From positions 682,001 through 746,000 of the forward strand of contig BPUI01000002.1 of the NCBI GenBank assembly GCA_019973575.1: DNA of 64,000 bases, given 5' to 3'. This DNA comes from Gemmatimonadetes bacterium T265 (GTDB lineage Bacteria > Gemmatimonadota > Gemmatimonadetes > Gemmatimonadales > Gemmatimonadaceae). The translations under genes and the position numbers were made by a program. The notes under the pieces are model-generated. The model was not told where the DNA came from, made no database searches, and saw only the letters and a program-made list of their open reading frames with translations. Positions 8,701 through 18,119 of this stretch are shown piece by piece (within the stretch, counting starts at the first letter, position 1; each line of letters begins with the position of its first letter).

Positions 8701-8825
8701 GTCGTCCCGACCCCGGGCTCGACCCGGGGGAGGGACCTGACGTCCGGGGTGACGGGACGTCTGTGGTACGCCCGACTCAGCCCCGTCGCCGAGGCGAGGA
8801 GGTTCCTCACTCCGCCTGGGACGAC
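8701..8825. repeat. Inverted-repeat element, same family as 5319-5431
   Basis: Imperfect arms (GTCGTCCC... and ...GGGACGAC). The interior shares the GTCCGGGGTGACGGGACGT stretch and following bases with the 5319-5431 copy. It begins 40 nt after the TPM stop. With the next repeat it fills most of the 417-bp gap 8661-9077, which has no gene. Confidence 0.75.
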
Positions 8826-8878
8826 GAGCGGGAACTGTCGCCCAAACTCCGCGAGGCACATCGATGTGCGACGGCAGC

Positions 8879-9007
8879 TGTCATCCTGAGCGCAGCGAAG
8901 GATCTTGCGTGCGGCACACGGCGTCGTGCGTCGTCGCGACGGCGCGTTCCTCGTCCGGACGTTCCCGCAGCGGGGACGCAAGATCCTTCGCTCCGCTCAG
9001 GATGACA
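8879..9007. repeat. Inverted repeat with CATCCTGAGCGCAGCGAAGG-type arms
   Basis: Left arm 8880-8910 and right arm 8976-9007 are nearly perfect complements, with a divergent interior of about 65 nt. One of seven copies of this arm type in the window. Confidence 0.88.
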
Positions 9008-9077
9008 TCTTACCGGTTGCGTCGCCGGTACGATCTCGTGCGGTGCGCGTGCAACCCCTGACCCCGGAGTGCGTAGG

Positions 9078-9827
9078 ATGCCAACGATGACGCTCGAGCG
9101 GATGACGGCCCAGCTCAAGGCCGCCTACGGCCGCGGGCTGCGTGCGGTCGTGCTCTACGGGTCGGCGGCGCGCGACGGCGCCGCCGGCGACGCGCCGCCG
9201 CGCGGCGGGTACGATCTGCTCGTCGTGGTCGAGGCGCTCGGCATGGACGAATTGCGCCGCGTCGCCCCGACGACGCGCGCGTGGATCGAGGCCGGCAACC
9301 GCGCCCCGCTCACGCTCACCGCGCTCGAATGGCGCGCCTCGGCCGACGTCTTCCCGATGGAATACGCCGACGTGCTCGACGCGCACCGCGTGCTCGCGGG
9401 CGCGCTGCCGCTCGAAGGGATCGCCGTCGACCGCCGCGACCTGCGGCGGCAGCTCGAACACCAGACGCTCGGCGCGCTGCTCCAGTTGCGCGCCGGCGTG
9501 CTCGCCTCCGGAAACGACGCCAACCGCCTGCTCGCGCTCCTCGAAGCGAGCCGCAGCACGATCCTCGTCCTCTTTCGCACGCTCGCGCGCCTGCACGGCG
9601 CGCCCGCGTCGGCCGACCCGACCGCGCTCGCCGAATGGGCGGGGACCGCGGCCGGCTTCGACGCGGCGCCGTTCGTGCGCGTGATCGCGCACGCGGCGGC
9701 GGGGACCACGGCGCGCGCCGTGCGACTCGCCGCGCCCGACGCCGGGACGGTCCTGACGGGGTACCTCGTCGGGCTCGAACGGTTGCTCGCGCACGTCGAC
9801 GCGGCGGGCATCGGCCCGGCGTCGTAG
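9078..9827 (+). CDS. Nucleotidyltransferase-fold protein, catalytic motif degenerate
   Basis: 249 residues. ATG 9078 is chosen because a GGAG lies 8 nt upstream; a GTG at 9069 overlaps that motif. The first 100 residues resemble the minimal nucleotidyltransferase (KNTase/MNT) fold: AVVLYGSAARDG, then GGYDLLVVVE. The GS motif and first acidic residue are present but the second Asp of the usual DxD is Leu, so metal-dependent transfer is doubtful. Residues 120-245 are helical, with AxxR- and LxxLL-like stretches as in HEPN/MNT-type C-termini. It precedes lemA by 89 nt. Function unknown. Confidence 0.75.
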   Translation: MPTMTLERMTAQLKAAYGRGLRAVVLYGSAARDGAAGDAPPRGGYDLLVVVEALGMDELRRVAPTTRAWIEAGNRAPLTLTALEWRASADVFPMEYADVLDAHRVLAGALPLEGIAVDRRDLRRQLEHQTLGALLQLRAGVLASGNDANRLLALLEASRSTILVLFRTLARLHGAPASADPTALAEWAGTAAGFDAAPFVRVIAHAAAGTTARAVRLAAPDAGTVLTGYLVGLERLLAHVDAAGIGPAS

Positions 9828-9916
9828 GATCGGCCGGGTGGCACCGGCCGAGTAGCACCGCCCGGCGGCGACGCCGGTACTTTGTTCCGATCCATTACGA
9901 ACCAGGAGCGTACTCC

Positions 9917-10588
9917 ATGTCGCGTCTTCGCTTGCAGACCCGTTTCACCGCGCGGACGGCCGTGCTCGTCGGCGTACTCGCCGCCGGCGGTCCGACCGGG
10001 TGCGGCTACAACTCCATTCAATCGCAGGACGAGCAGGCCGCGCAGGCGAAGCGGCAGATCGAAGTCCAACTCCAGCGCCGCGCCGACCTGATCCCCAACC
10101 TGGTCGCGACCGTGAAAGGCTACGCGAAGCAGGAGGAGACGATCTTCACGCGCGTCGCCGACGCGCAGCGCGGGCTGACGGGCGCGCTCGCGCGCCCGGG
10201 CGGCTCGAGCGCGGGCGAGCTGGCGCAGGCGAACGACAACCTGTCGCGCGCGCTCGTGCCGATGCTGACGCTCGTGCAGGCGTACCCGGACCTGAAGTCC
10301 AACCAGCAGTTCCTGCGGCTGCAGGACGAGCTGACGGGGACGGAAAACCGGATCGCCGTCGCGCGTACCGACTACAACGGCGCGGTGCAGACGTACAACA
10401 CGACGATCCGCACCTTCCCGACGGCGATCACGGCCAAGGTCACGGGGGCGAAGCCGCGGGAGTACTTCCAGGTGACGGACCCGGCAGCGCTGAGCGCGCC
10501 GAAGGTGGACTTCGGGGCGGGGGCGCCGGGGGCGGCGCCCTCCGCACCGGCCGCGGCGGCGACACCGGTGACGCCGACGACGCGCTAG
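9917..10588 (+). CDS. lemA: LemA-family protein
   Basis: 223 residues with an AGGAG Shine-Dalgarno 8 nt before ATG. The hydrophobic N-terminus ends in PTGC (Cys29), a weak lipobox followed by the family signature YNSIQSQDE; the usual Leu at -3 is Pro, so lipidation is uncertain. The helical bundle follows: QIEVQLQRRADLIPNLVATVKGYA, a central pair of helices, and the conserved ENRIAVARTDYNGAVQTYNTTIRTFPTAI region split across helices 3-4. The C-terminal 25 residues are Ala/Pro-rich. Family knowledge: LemA proteins are membrane-associated helical bundles of unresolved function, often beside TPM proteins. Followed by a strong terminator hairpin. Confidence 0.93.
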   Translation: MSRLRLQTRFTARTAVLVGVLAAGGPTGCGYNSIQSQDEQAAQAKRQIEVQLQRRADLIPNLVATVKGYAKQEETIFTRVADAQRGLTGALARPGGSSAGELAQANDNLSRALVPMLTLVQAYPDLKSNQQFLRLQDELTGTENRIAVARTDYNGAVQTYNTTIRTFPTAITAKVTGAKPREYFQVTDPAALSAPKVDFGAGAPGAAPSAPAAAATPVTPTTR

Positions 10589-10615
10589 GACCGCACCGGC
10601 GGACACGACGCTTGG

Positions 10616-10652
10616 AAGGGCCCGACGGACGCATACGCGTCCGCCGGGCCTT
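10616..10652 (+). terminator. Hairpin after lemA
   Basis: A 16-bp stem with one mismatch (left 10616-10632, right 10637-10652) and a 4-nt ATAC loop, 27 nt after the lemA stop. It ends in TT with no long T tract. Confidence 0.75.
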
Positions 10653-10790
10653 CGTGCCGTGCGGGGTCATCTCAGCGGTGAGCGAGTCGTGGACGACCGC
10701 CACCGCGAAAAAATGTTGCGTCGCCGCGATGACGCGACTTGAGATGTCGGGGTCTCAGAGAGCACATTCGGCGGCGCACCCGTCGACCGT

Positions 10791-10813
10791 GCCGACGAGC
10801 AGCGCTCGTCGGC
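10791..10813 (+). promoter_or_regulatory. Perfect 10-bp hairpin in the leader of SusC pair 1
   Basis: GCCGACGAGC, a 3-nt AGC loop, then GCTCGTCGGC, ending 85 nt before the SusC start. The rest of the 310-bp spacer 10589-10898 holds no gene. Lacking a T tract, it is more likely an RNA leader structure than a terminator. Confidence 0.45.
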
Positions 10814-10898
10814 GCCATACCGTGTTTCCGGGACTCCGCCTCCCGGCGCTACTCGGCCGTTCCCACCTCGGCCGAGCTCCTCCAACATTGGAGTGACG

Positions 10899-13800
10899 AT
10901 GAACAAGCAGTTCAGTCGTGCCCTCGCCATGGCCGCCGTCGGGATCGCGACGCCCGCCGTGGTCCGGGCCCAGACCGCCGCGACCGTCACCGGACGCGTG
11001 ACCACGAGCGACGGCGGCCAACCGATCATCGCCGCCAGCGTCTTCATCGCGACGCTCAACGTCGGCGCGACGACGCGCGAGGACGGCACGTACACCCTCG
11101 TGGTGCCAGCGGCGCGCGTGAACGGACAGGCCGTCAGCCTCTCGGTGCGACGGGTCGGGTATCGGAACACGACGGCCCAGATCACGCTGCGTGGCGGGAC
11201 GATCCGGCAGGACTTCAGCCTCACCGGGAACGCGCTGCAGCTTGGCGCGGTGGTCGTGACCGGCGCCGGGACGCTCTCGACGACCGAGCGCCTCGGTACG
11301 GCGCGCACGACGGTCGACTCGAACCTCATCGTCCGCTCCAACGAGGTCAATCTCTCGAACGCCCTCGGCGGCAAGGCGCCGGGCGTGTTCGTCCAGTCGA
11401 GCTCCGGCGAGCCCGGCGCGTCGACGCAGATCCGGCTCCGCGGCATCACCTCGCTCCAGGGGTCCGACGGGCAACCCCTCATCGTCGTCGACGGATCGCC
11501 GATCGACAACTCGACGAACTTCGAGGGCGGCGCCCCGGCGAACAGCGGTGCGGTCGCGTCGAACCGCCTGGCCGACATCAACCCGAACGACATCGAGAAC
11601 GTCGAGATCCTGAAGGGAGCCGCGGCGTCGGCGATCTACGGCTCGCGCGGCGGGCAGGGCGCGATCCTGATCACGACGCGCAAGGGGCGCGCGGGGGCGA
11701 CGCGCTACTCGCTGCGCTCGAACACGACGTTCGACGGTGTCACGCGGACGCCGGACCTCCAACGCCAGTTCACGCTCGGCAACCTCGGCTCGGACGGCGT
11801 CACCCCCGTCGGCGTCCGGTGCCGGTCGAGCGACTCGGTCTCGCTGCAGAACTGCTCAGTGGGCTTCGGGAACGCGGCGAGTTGGGGGCCCGCGATCCCC
11901 GCCGGGACCCCGACGTACGACCACGCGACCGAGATGTTCACGAACGGACACCAGTACGACAACACGATCTCGGTGTCCGGCGGCGGCGACCGCGCGAGCT
12001 TCTACGGATCCGGCGGCGCGCTCGACCAGCGCGGGATCATTACCGGGCCGAGTAACTACCTGCGCCGCTACACCGGGCGCGTGAACGCCAGCCTTCAGGC
12101 GAGCAGCCGCTTCAATCTCGGCGGCAACTTCTCGATCATCCAGTCGAACACCGGCTTCGTCCAGAGCCGCAACAGCGTGTCGAGCCTCCTCCTCGGCGCC
12201 TGGCGTTCACCGGCCGATTTCGACAACGAGCAATACATCGAGAACGGCGTCCAGCGGTCGTACCGCTTCCCGAACCCGACGCCGGCATCGGCGCTGCTGA
12301 CGCGCGGGTACGACAACCCGTTCTTCACCGCCAACGACGCGAAGTCCACCTCCGACGTAGGCCGCGCGATCGGCAACGTCAACGCCAACTACATCTTCAC
12401 CCCGTGGCTCCGCGCCAATTACGTCCTCGGCGCCGACTACAGCAACAACGAGACGCTCGACGGGCTGCCGTGGACCGCTTCCACCACGGCCGGAATCGGC
12501 GGCGTCTCGCCCGTCCAGGCGCCGGGGCAGGTAACGCGCGGGTACGCGAAGAACTTCCAGCTCGACCAGAACGTCACGCTCACCGCCGATTACACCCTTA
12601 GCTCGGTGTGGAAGGGCAACGCCACGCTCGGCCAGAACCTGAACCAACGCGTGTTCCGCACGGAGCAGGCGTTCTGCCAGGTGCTGCTGCAGCCGCAGCC
12701 GTACAACTGCGGCAACACGGCGACCCAGCTGCCGCCTAACGACTTCCGCTCGGTCATCAACGTCGACGGCTACTTCCTGCAGGGGACCGCCGACCTGTTC
12801 AGCCAGCTGTTCCTGACGGCCACGATCCGCAACGATGGCGCGTCGACGTTCGGGTCCAACAACCGGCGCGCGTGGTACCCGAAGGGGAGCGTCGCGTGGA
12901 ACGTCATCCGCCCCGACGCCTCGTCGTCGACGCCGGCGCTCGGCACGCTCAAGCTGCGCGCGGCGTACGGGCAGACCGGCACGCAGCCGCAGCCGTACCT
13001 CGTCTACCCGGGCTACAACACGCTCACGTTCGGCGACGGCTACATCGGCGGCGTGAGCACGTTGCAGAACGGCGCGGGCGGTCTCAACACGGGCGGGCGG
13101 CTCGCCAACCCCAACCTCAGCACCGAGCGCGTGGGCGAGCTCGAGGTGGGCGCGGACTTCTCCGCGTTCCGTGACATTCTGACCGGCCAGCTCACGTACT
13201 TCGACCAGACGACGAGCAACGCGGTGTTCGACGTGCCGGTCGCGGCGACGACCGGCTACACGGTCCAGGCGTTCAACGCCGGCCGCTTCTGGAACCGCGG
13301 CGCCGAGGTGGCGCTCACGGTGACGCCGATCAAGACGCAGCTGGTCAACTGGGACGTGACGCTGGGCTACACGCACCTGCGCAGCCGCGTGACGGACCTG
13401 CGCGGTGCGAAGTACGTCGACATGGGCGGCACCGGCGGCCTTGGCGGCATCACCGGCGCGGCGATCCAGGGCCAGCAGGTCGGCGTGTACTACGGCACCG
13501 ACTTCGTGCGGTGCGGCCGCGGCATCGTGCTCGCCGACGGCACGAACGTCGACAACACCTGCAGCCCGGCCGCGAACAAGGCCAAGGGGCTCTGGATCAG
13601 CTCGAACGGGTACCCGATTCTCGACCAGATCGGACAGTATGTGATCGGCGACCCCAACCCGAAGTGGACCGGTTCCGTCCGTAGCGGGCTGCGCGTCGGG
13701 AAGTTCTCGTTCTCGACCCTGGTCGAGACGTGGCGCGGCATCGAGAACTACAACGGGACGCGCGGCGCGCTCAACTACTTCGGCAAGTCGATGGAGACCG

Positions 13801-14210
13801 CGGTCAACCGCACGAAGGGCGCGACGTTCGTGTTCGGCCAGAACTACCTGCCGGGCGTCGTCGGCGGTCCAGGCGCGGGGACCAAGGTGCCGTTGGACCA
13901 GACCTGGTACCAGGGGGCGGGCGGCATCTTCAACGGGCCGGCGTCGCTCTTCATCGAGAACGGCAGCTTCACGCGTTGGCGCGAGCTCACGGTGGCGTAC
14001 CTGTTCGACGGCGCGATCCTCCGCCAGGCGACCGGCTTCTCGAGCATCGAACTCCGCGTGGCGGGCCGTAACCTCGGGCTGTCGACCAAGTACACCGGCG
14101 TCGATCCCGAGACGACGATCCTCGGCGCCGCGACGCCGATCCGCGGCATCGACTACTTCAACAACCCGCAGAGCCGCTCGTTCGTGATCGGCGTGACGGT
14201 GAACCGCTGA
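10899..14210 (+). CDS. SusC/RagA-family TonB-dependent outer-membrane receptor (pair 1)
   Basis: 1103 residues from ATG 10899, with GGAG 5 nt upstream. Signal peptide 1-25 (cleavage VRA-Q). The carboxypeptidase-regulatory-like domain (about 28-110) contains TVTGRVTTSDGGQPI and EDGTYTLVVP. The plug domain (about 115-245) contains QIRLRGITS, PLIVVDGSPI, VEILKGAAASAIYGSRGGQG and ILITTRKG. The barrel closes with a C-terminal FVIGVTVNR strand. Family knowledge: the receptor half of a SusCD importer. The stop overlaps an out-of-use ATG by one base and the SusD partner starts 32 nt later. Substrate cannot be deduced. Confidence 0.96.
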   Translation: MNKQFSRALAMAAVGIATPAVVRAQTAATVTGRVTTSDGGQPIIAASVFIATLNVGATTREDGTYTLVVPAARVNGQAVSLSVRRVGYRNTTAQITLRGGTIRQDFSLTGNALQLGAVVVTGAGTLSTTERLGTARTTVDSNLIVRSNEVNLSNALGGKAPGVFVQSSSGEPGASTQIRLRGITSLQGSDGQPLIVVDGSPIDNSTNFEGGAPANSGAVASNRLADINPNDIENVEILKGAAASAIYGSRGGQGAILITTRKGRAGATRYSLRSNTTFDGVTRTPDLQRQFTLGNLGSDGVTPVGVRCRSSDSVSLQNCSVGFGNAASWGPAIPAGTPTYDHATEMFTNGHQYDNTISVSGGGDRASFYGSGGALDQRGIITGPSNYLRRYTGRVNASLQASSRFNLGGNFSIIQSNTGFVQSRNSVSSLLLGAWRSPADFDNEQYIENGVQRSYRFPNPTPASALLTRGYDNPFFTANDAKSTSDVGRAIGNVNANYIFTPWLRANYVLGADYSNNETLDGLPWTASTTAGIGGVSPVQAPGQVTRGYAKNFQLDQNVTLTADYTLSSVWKGNATLGQNLNQRVFRTEQAFCQVLLQPQPYNCGNTATQLPPNDFRSVINVDGYFLQGTADLFSQLFLTATIRNDGASTFGSNNRRAWYPKGSVAWNVIRPDASSSTPALGTLKLRAAYGQTGTQPQPYLVYPGYNTLTFGDGYIGGVSTLQNGAGGLNTGGRLANPNLSTERVGELEVGADFSAFRDILTGQLTYFDQTTSNAVFDVPVAATTGYTVQAFNAGRFWNRGAEVALTVTPIKTQLVNWDVTLGYTHLRSRVTDLRGAKYVDMGGTGGLGGITGAAIQGQQVGVYYGTDFVRCGRGIVLADGTNVDNTCSPAANKAKGLWISSNGYPILDQIGQYVIGDPNPKWTGSVRSGLRVGKFSFSTLVETWRGIENYNGTRGALNYFGKSMETAVNRTKGATFVFGQNYLPGVVGGPGAGTKVPLDQTWYQGAGGIFNGPASLFIENGSFTRWRELTVAYLFDGAILRQATGFSSIELRVAGRNLGLSTKYTGVDPETTILGAATPIRGIDYFNNPQSRSFVIGVTVNR

Positions 14211-14242
14211 TGCCGGCGCTCCCCGCCGAGGAGACTCGCTCC

Positions 14243-15841
14243 ATGACCCGATTCCGCCGTCCCGTCCGCCGCGCCGCGGGCGCCGTCGCCTGCGGGCTCC
14301 TGCTCGCCGCCGGCGCGTCCGGGTGCCGCGACTTCATTTCGTCACAGACCGCGACGCGTTCGCCTAACACTTCGACGAGCGTGACCGACCCGGGCCCGAT
14401 CTACGTGTCGATGCAGGCCGGGCTCGCGATCACGTACGAGGGCCCGATCGCCCGCACGGCCGCGCTCTACATGCAGCACGTCGCCGGCATCGCGCGCCAG
14501 CAGCAGGGCTTCGATTTCTACAACGTCTCGACCTCCGACATCGACGGCGGCTGGCAGACGATCTTCGGCCAGGGCGGTGCGAGCGACGCGCGCACGGTGC
14601 AGACGATCGCCCGCGCGCAGAACGACTCGCTGTTCATCGGCGTCGGCAAGGTGCACGAGGCGATGCTCGTCGGCACGGCCGCCGACGTGTTCGGCGACGT
14701 CCCGTACCGGCAGGCGTTCAACCAGAGCAAGTACCCGAACCCCGTGTTCGACCCGCAGCTCCAGGTCTACGGGGACGTCCAGACGCAACTCGACTCGGCG
14801 ATCAACATCTTCTTGAAGGCGAAAGTCGGCGGCACGAACCTCGGCCCCACCGGGGCGCTCCCCCGCGGCACGGCCCGCAACTACGAGATCATCTACGCGG
14901 GACGCACGTCGGCGCAGATCGTGCGCACATATACGGCGGTGGCGAACACGCTCAAGGCGCGCTTCTACATGCACACTGCCGAGGTGAGCCAGAAGCTCTA
15001 CGGCTCGCCCACGGCGGCGTACGACAGCGTGCTGAAGTACGCGCAGCTCGGGATCCAGTCGCCCAGCGACGATTACCTCACGTTCCACGCGTCGAGCCCG
15101 AGCGGATCCAACAACGTGTGGGCACAGTTCCAGGGCGCGCGCGGCGACCTCGGTCCGGGCGCGGCGATCATCAACTTGATGACCGCCCGCATCAAGGCGG
15201 GGCTCGATACGACAGACCGACTCGCGTATTACTTCAGCGACGCGTGCGGCGGCGACGGCACCGACCCGGGCGACTACGGCGGGTACCGCCCCGGCGCGAA
15301 CACGGCGCTCCCGGGCGGACAGGGCGCGCCGAACTGTGCCGGCGGTTACTCCGACTTCAACGCGTTCTACGCGCCAGATCTGCGCAACCCGGTCGTGACC
15401 TACACCGAGACGCAGCTCCTGCTCGCCGAGGCCAGCTACCAGAAGGCGGGCGGCGGCGCAGCCGGGATCGCGGCGGCGCAGACGTACCTCGATAACGTGC
15501 GCGGGAACGAAACGTACGGCGCCACGGGCGCCGGCATCACGACCTTCGCCCCGCAGAAGAGCGTGCCGGCGACGCTCGACAACATCATGCAGGAGAAGTA
15601 CATCGACCTGTACGGGAGTGTGGAGGTGTGGAACGACTACAAGCGCACCTGCCTCCCGCCGCTCGCCGCCGCGCCGACGAGCACCACGTCGACCCAGCCC
15701 CGGAATGAGATCCCCGGCCGCCTCCCGTACGGGCAGTCGGAGATCAACGCCAACCGCAGCACGCCCACCGTGCCCGCGAACGGCCGGAACGCGAACGACC
15801 CGAACGCCTGCCCGTCGTACACGTACCCGACCGCCTTCTGA
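14243..15841 (+). CDS. SusD/RagB-family nutrient-binding lipoprotein (pair 1)
   Basis: 532 residues. ATG 14243 is preferred over ATG 14210 because GAGGAG lies 9 nt upstream and the signal peptide then starts directly (MTRFRRPVRRA, hydrophobic core, lipobox ASGC with Cys28). The SusD fold appears in its TPR-like helices: ARTAALYMQHVAGIARQQQG, the GKVHEAMLVGTAADVFGDVPYRQA signature, TLKARFYMHTAEVSQK and the C-terminal MQEKYIDLYGSVEVWNDYKRT block split by a loop. Family knowledge: SusD caps the SusC channel and binds the ligand at the cell surface. A 16-bp terminator hairpin follows. Confidence 0.94.
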   Translation: MTRFRRPVRRAAGAVACGLLLAAGASGCRDFISSQTATRSPNTSTSVTDPGPIYVSMQAGLAITYEGPIARTAALYMQHVAGIARQQQGFDFYNVSTSDIDGGWQTIFGQGGASDARTVQTIARAQNDSLFIGVGKVHEAMLVGTAADVFGDVPYRQAFNQSKYPNPVFDPQLQVYGDVQTQLDSAINIFLKAKVGGTNLGPTGALPRGTARNYEIIYAGRTSAQIVRTYTAVANTLKARFYMHTAEVSQKLYGSPTAAYDSVLKYAQLGIQSPSDDYLTFHASSPSGSNNVWAQFQGARGDLGPGAAIINLMTARIKAGLDTTDRLAYYFSDACGGDGTDPGDYGGYRPGANTALPGGQGAPNCAGGYSDFNAFYAPDLRNPVVTYTETQLLLAEASYQKAGGGAAGIAAAQTYLDNVRGNETYGATGAGITTFAPQKSVPATLDNIMQEKYIDLYGSVEVWNDYKRTCLPPLAAAPTSTTSTQPRNEIPGRLPYGQSEINANRSTPTVPANGRNANDPNACPSYTYPTAF

Positions 15842-15876
15842 CGCGCGGTCTCGTTAGGCGGCATCAACCGATGGTG

Positions 15877-15918
15877 CGCGGGGCGGCACGGGGCAGCGGC
15901 CCGTGCCGCCCCGCGTCG
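15877..15918 (+). terminator. Perfect 16-bp terminator-like hairpin after SusD pair 1
   Basis: Arms 15877-15892 and 15900-15915 are exact complements with a 7-nt loop, followed by TCGTT. It lies 35 nt after the SusD stop and 35 nt before the next start. Confidence 0.8.
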
Positions 15919-15952
15919 TTCGTCCGGTGACCGGACGGGAGGAGAGCTCGGA

Positions 15953-16420
15953 ATGAACGGTAGACAGTGGATCCGGCGCCGTCGCACGGCGTGCTTCGGC
16001 CTGGCGGCGGTCGTGTCCGCGAACGCGTGCTACACTTTCGTCCCGGTGCGGGACGGGATCGGCGCGAACGCGGGGGACGCAGTCGAGCTGGAGCTGTCGG
16101 ACGCCGGCGCCGCCCGACTGACGCCGGTGTTCGGGCCACGCGTGCGACTCGTCACCGGCCGCGTGACGTCGGCCGGGGATTCGGGCGTGGTGGTCGCCGT
16201 AGCCGAGCTCGCGCGCGGTACCGGCGGCACGGAGCGGTGGAACGGCGACACGGTGCGTTTCGCCAGAACCGACGTCAGCCAGCTGTCGCGTCAGCAGCTT
16301 GCCCGCGGGACGACGATCGTCCTCGTCGCGGCGGGCGCGGCGGGCGTGATCCTCGGCGGGCGTGCGCTCGGCGGGAGCAACGGGGGGACGAAGACCGGTA
16401 CCAACGTCGGACGTCAGTAA
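15953..16420 (+). CDS. Small exported protein of unknown function
   Basis: 155 residues with a strong GGAGGAGAG Shine-Dalgarno. The N-terminus is Arg-rich (RRRR), then hydrophobic and ends SANAC (Cys26), so it may be a lipoprotein. The body is a short beta-rich domain: DAVELELSDAGAARLTPVFG, RLVTGRVTSAG, VVVAVAEL and VRFARTDVSQLSRQQ. A hydrophobic stretch (TIVLVAAGAAGVILGGRAL) suggests a C-terminal membrane segment, so both termini may touch a membrane. No family recognised. A terminator separates it from the SusCD pair upstream. Confidence 0.75.
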   Translation: MNGRQWIRRRRTACFGLAAVVSANACYTFVPVRDGIGANAGDAVELELSDAGAARLTPVFGPRVRLVTGRVTSAGDSGVVVAVAELARGTGGTERWNGDTVRFARTDVSQLSRQQLARGTTIVLVAAGAAGVILGGRALGGSNGGTKTGTNVGRQ

Positions 16421-16474
16421 CGAGGTTCGCCGGCAGTTTCCCCGGGAACGTGCGCGACCGGGCCGACCGGATCG

Positions 16475-18040
16475 TCAGGCCGTAGGTGCCGGCGCGGCGT
16501 CCCGCGGAAAGAGCGCCGCCCCCTTCCGCACCCGCCACCCCGCCGGGTCGAGCCCGTCCATCGCGGCGAACCGCTGCGCCTCGACCTCGCCCGGCCCGCC
16601 GAGTTGCGCCCACAGCTCCGCCGCCTTGCGCGGCAGAACCGGCCACACGCACACCGCCGCGACCGCGAGCCGGCGGACGGCCGAGTGGAGCACCGCGTCC
16701 AACTCCGCGGCACGCGCCGGGTCCTTCGCGAGCGTCCACGGCTGCCGCTCCTGCACCTCCGCGTTCGCGCGCCCGACCACGCGCCAGAGCGCCGCGAGCG
16801 CCTCGTGCGGCACGTACCCGCGCGTGCCGTCGAACGCGGCGTGGTACGCCGCCAGGTCCGCCGCGTCCGCCGCGCGCGACGCCCCGACCTCGTCGGGCGC
16901 GGCAGCCGGCACCTCGCCCCCGCGGTACCTCTCGACCATCGCGACCGTGCGGCTCGCGAGGTTGCCGAACGCGTTCGCGAGGTCCGCCGTGTAGCGCTCG
17001 GTGAACCGCTCCCACGAGAAGTCGCCGTCGCCGTTGAACGGGATCTCGCGCAGGAGGTAGTACCGCAGCGCGTCGGGGCCGTAGCGCGCGATTGCGTCGT
17101 CCAGTTCGACCCAGACGCCCGCGCTCTTGCTGAACCGCTGGCCGTCGACGGACATGAACCCGTGCGCCCAGACCCGCTCCGGGAGCGGCAGCCCCGCGGC
17201 CTCGAGCATCGCCGGCCAGATCACGCAGTGGAAGCGCGTGATGTCCTTGCCGACGACGTGGAGCTGCGCGGGCCAGCGGCCCTCCGGCGCCTCCCACGCG
17301 CCGTCCGGAAAGCCCGTCGCGGTCAGGTAGTTCGGCAGCGCGTCGAACCAGACGTACGTCGCCTGCGTCTCGCCGTCGCTCGTCGCGCGCGGGAACGGGA
17401 CGCCCCACGCCAGCCGTGCGCGGCTCGCCGACACGTCTTCCAGCCCCTGCGCGAGCAGGCCTAACAGCTCGTTGCGGCGGCTCTCGGGCTGGCAGAACGC
17501 CGGGCGCTCGCGCAGCAGGCGCTCGATGAACGGCTGGTAGCGCGACAGGCGGAAGAACCAGTTCCGCTCGGCCGTCCACTCGAGCGTGCGCGTCGGGTGC
17601 AGCTCGCAGCGGCCGTCGACGATCTCCTCGTCGGTCTTGAACGCCTCGCAGCCCACGCAGTACCAGCCCTCGTAGGCGCGCTCGTAGAAGTCGTCCGGGT
17701 TGCGGTCGAAGATGCGGTCGACGAGCGCGCGCACGCCGCGCTGGTGGTGGGGGTCGGTGGTGCGCACGAACTGGTCGTAGCGCACGTCGAGCGACGCCCA
17801 CGCGCGCTCGAAGGCCGCCGCGACCTCGTCGACCAACTGCTGCGGCGACACGCCGCGCGCCTCCGCCTCCTGCTGCACCTTCTGCCCGTGCTCGTCCATC
17901 CCCATCGTGAAGTGGACGGTGCGCCCGGCGAGGCGGTGGTAGCGGGCGATCGCGTCGGCGCCGACCTTCTCGAGCGCGTGGCCGAGGTGCGGGTCGCCGT
18001 TGGCGTAGTCGATGGCGGTGGTGACGTAGAATGGTCGCAT
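16475..18040 (-). CDS. metG: Methionine--tRNA ligase
   Basis: 521 residues. Class I synthetase with the HIGH-type motif as H18-L-G-H21 in YANGDPHLGHA, the CP domain with a zinc-type CVGC...CELH knuckle, the WF(D)ALPNYL methionine-pocket segment and the KMSKS loop as RFSKSAG. The anticodon-binding helical domain follows (DLANAFGNLASRTVAMVERY, RANAEVQERQPW). Family knowledge: it charges tRNA-Met in the cytosol. The length matches single-subunit forms lacking the C-terminal tRNA-binding appendix. No Shine-Dalgarno is evident. It lies 79 nt downstream of ricT on the same strand and converges on the small exported gene. Confidence 0.97.
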   Translation of the reverse strand: MRPFYVTTAIDYANGDPHLGHALEKVGADAIARYHRLAGRTVHFTMGMDEHGQKVQQEAEARGVSPQQLVDEVAAAFERAWASLDVRYDQFVRTTDPHHQRGVRALVDRIFDRNPDDFYERAYEGWYCVGCEAFKTDEEIVDGRCELHPTRTLEWTAERNWFFRLSRYQPFIERLLRERPAFCQPESRRNELLGLLAQGLEDVSASRARLAWGVPFPRATSDGETQATYVWFDALPNYLTATGFPDGAWEAPEGRWPAQLHVVGKDITRFHCVIWPAMLEAAGLPLPERVWAHGFMSVDGQRFSKSAGVWVELDDAIARYGPDALRYYLLREIPFNGDGDFSWERFTERYTADLANAFGNLASRTVAMVERYRGGEVPAAAPDEVGASRAADAADLAAYHAAFDGTRGYVPHEALAALWRVVGRANAEVQERQPWTLAKDPARAAELDAVLHSAVRRLAVAAVCVWPVLPRKAAELWAQLGGPGEVEAQRFAAMDGLDPAGWRVRKGAALFPRDAAPAPTA

Positions 18041-18119
18041 CGTGCGATGAACTGGCCTCGTCGAGGCGACGCGCGCGGCCGCCCCCGTCGTGGTCGCCCC
18101 ACGCGGGGACGACGCGTCG

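Noticed and set aside
14210-14242. Start of the pair-1 SusD at ATG 14210
   Set aside because: It overlaps the SusC stop attractively, but the Shine-Dalgarno and the signal peptide fit ATG 14243.
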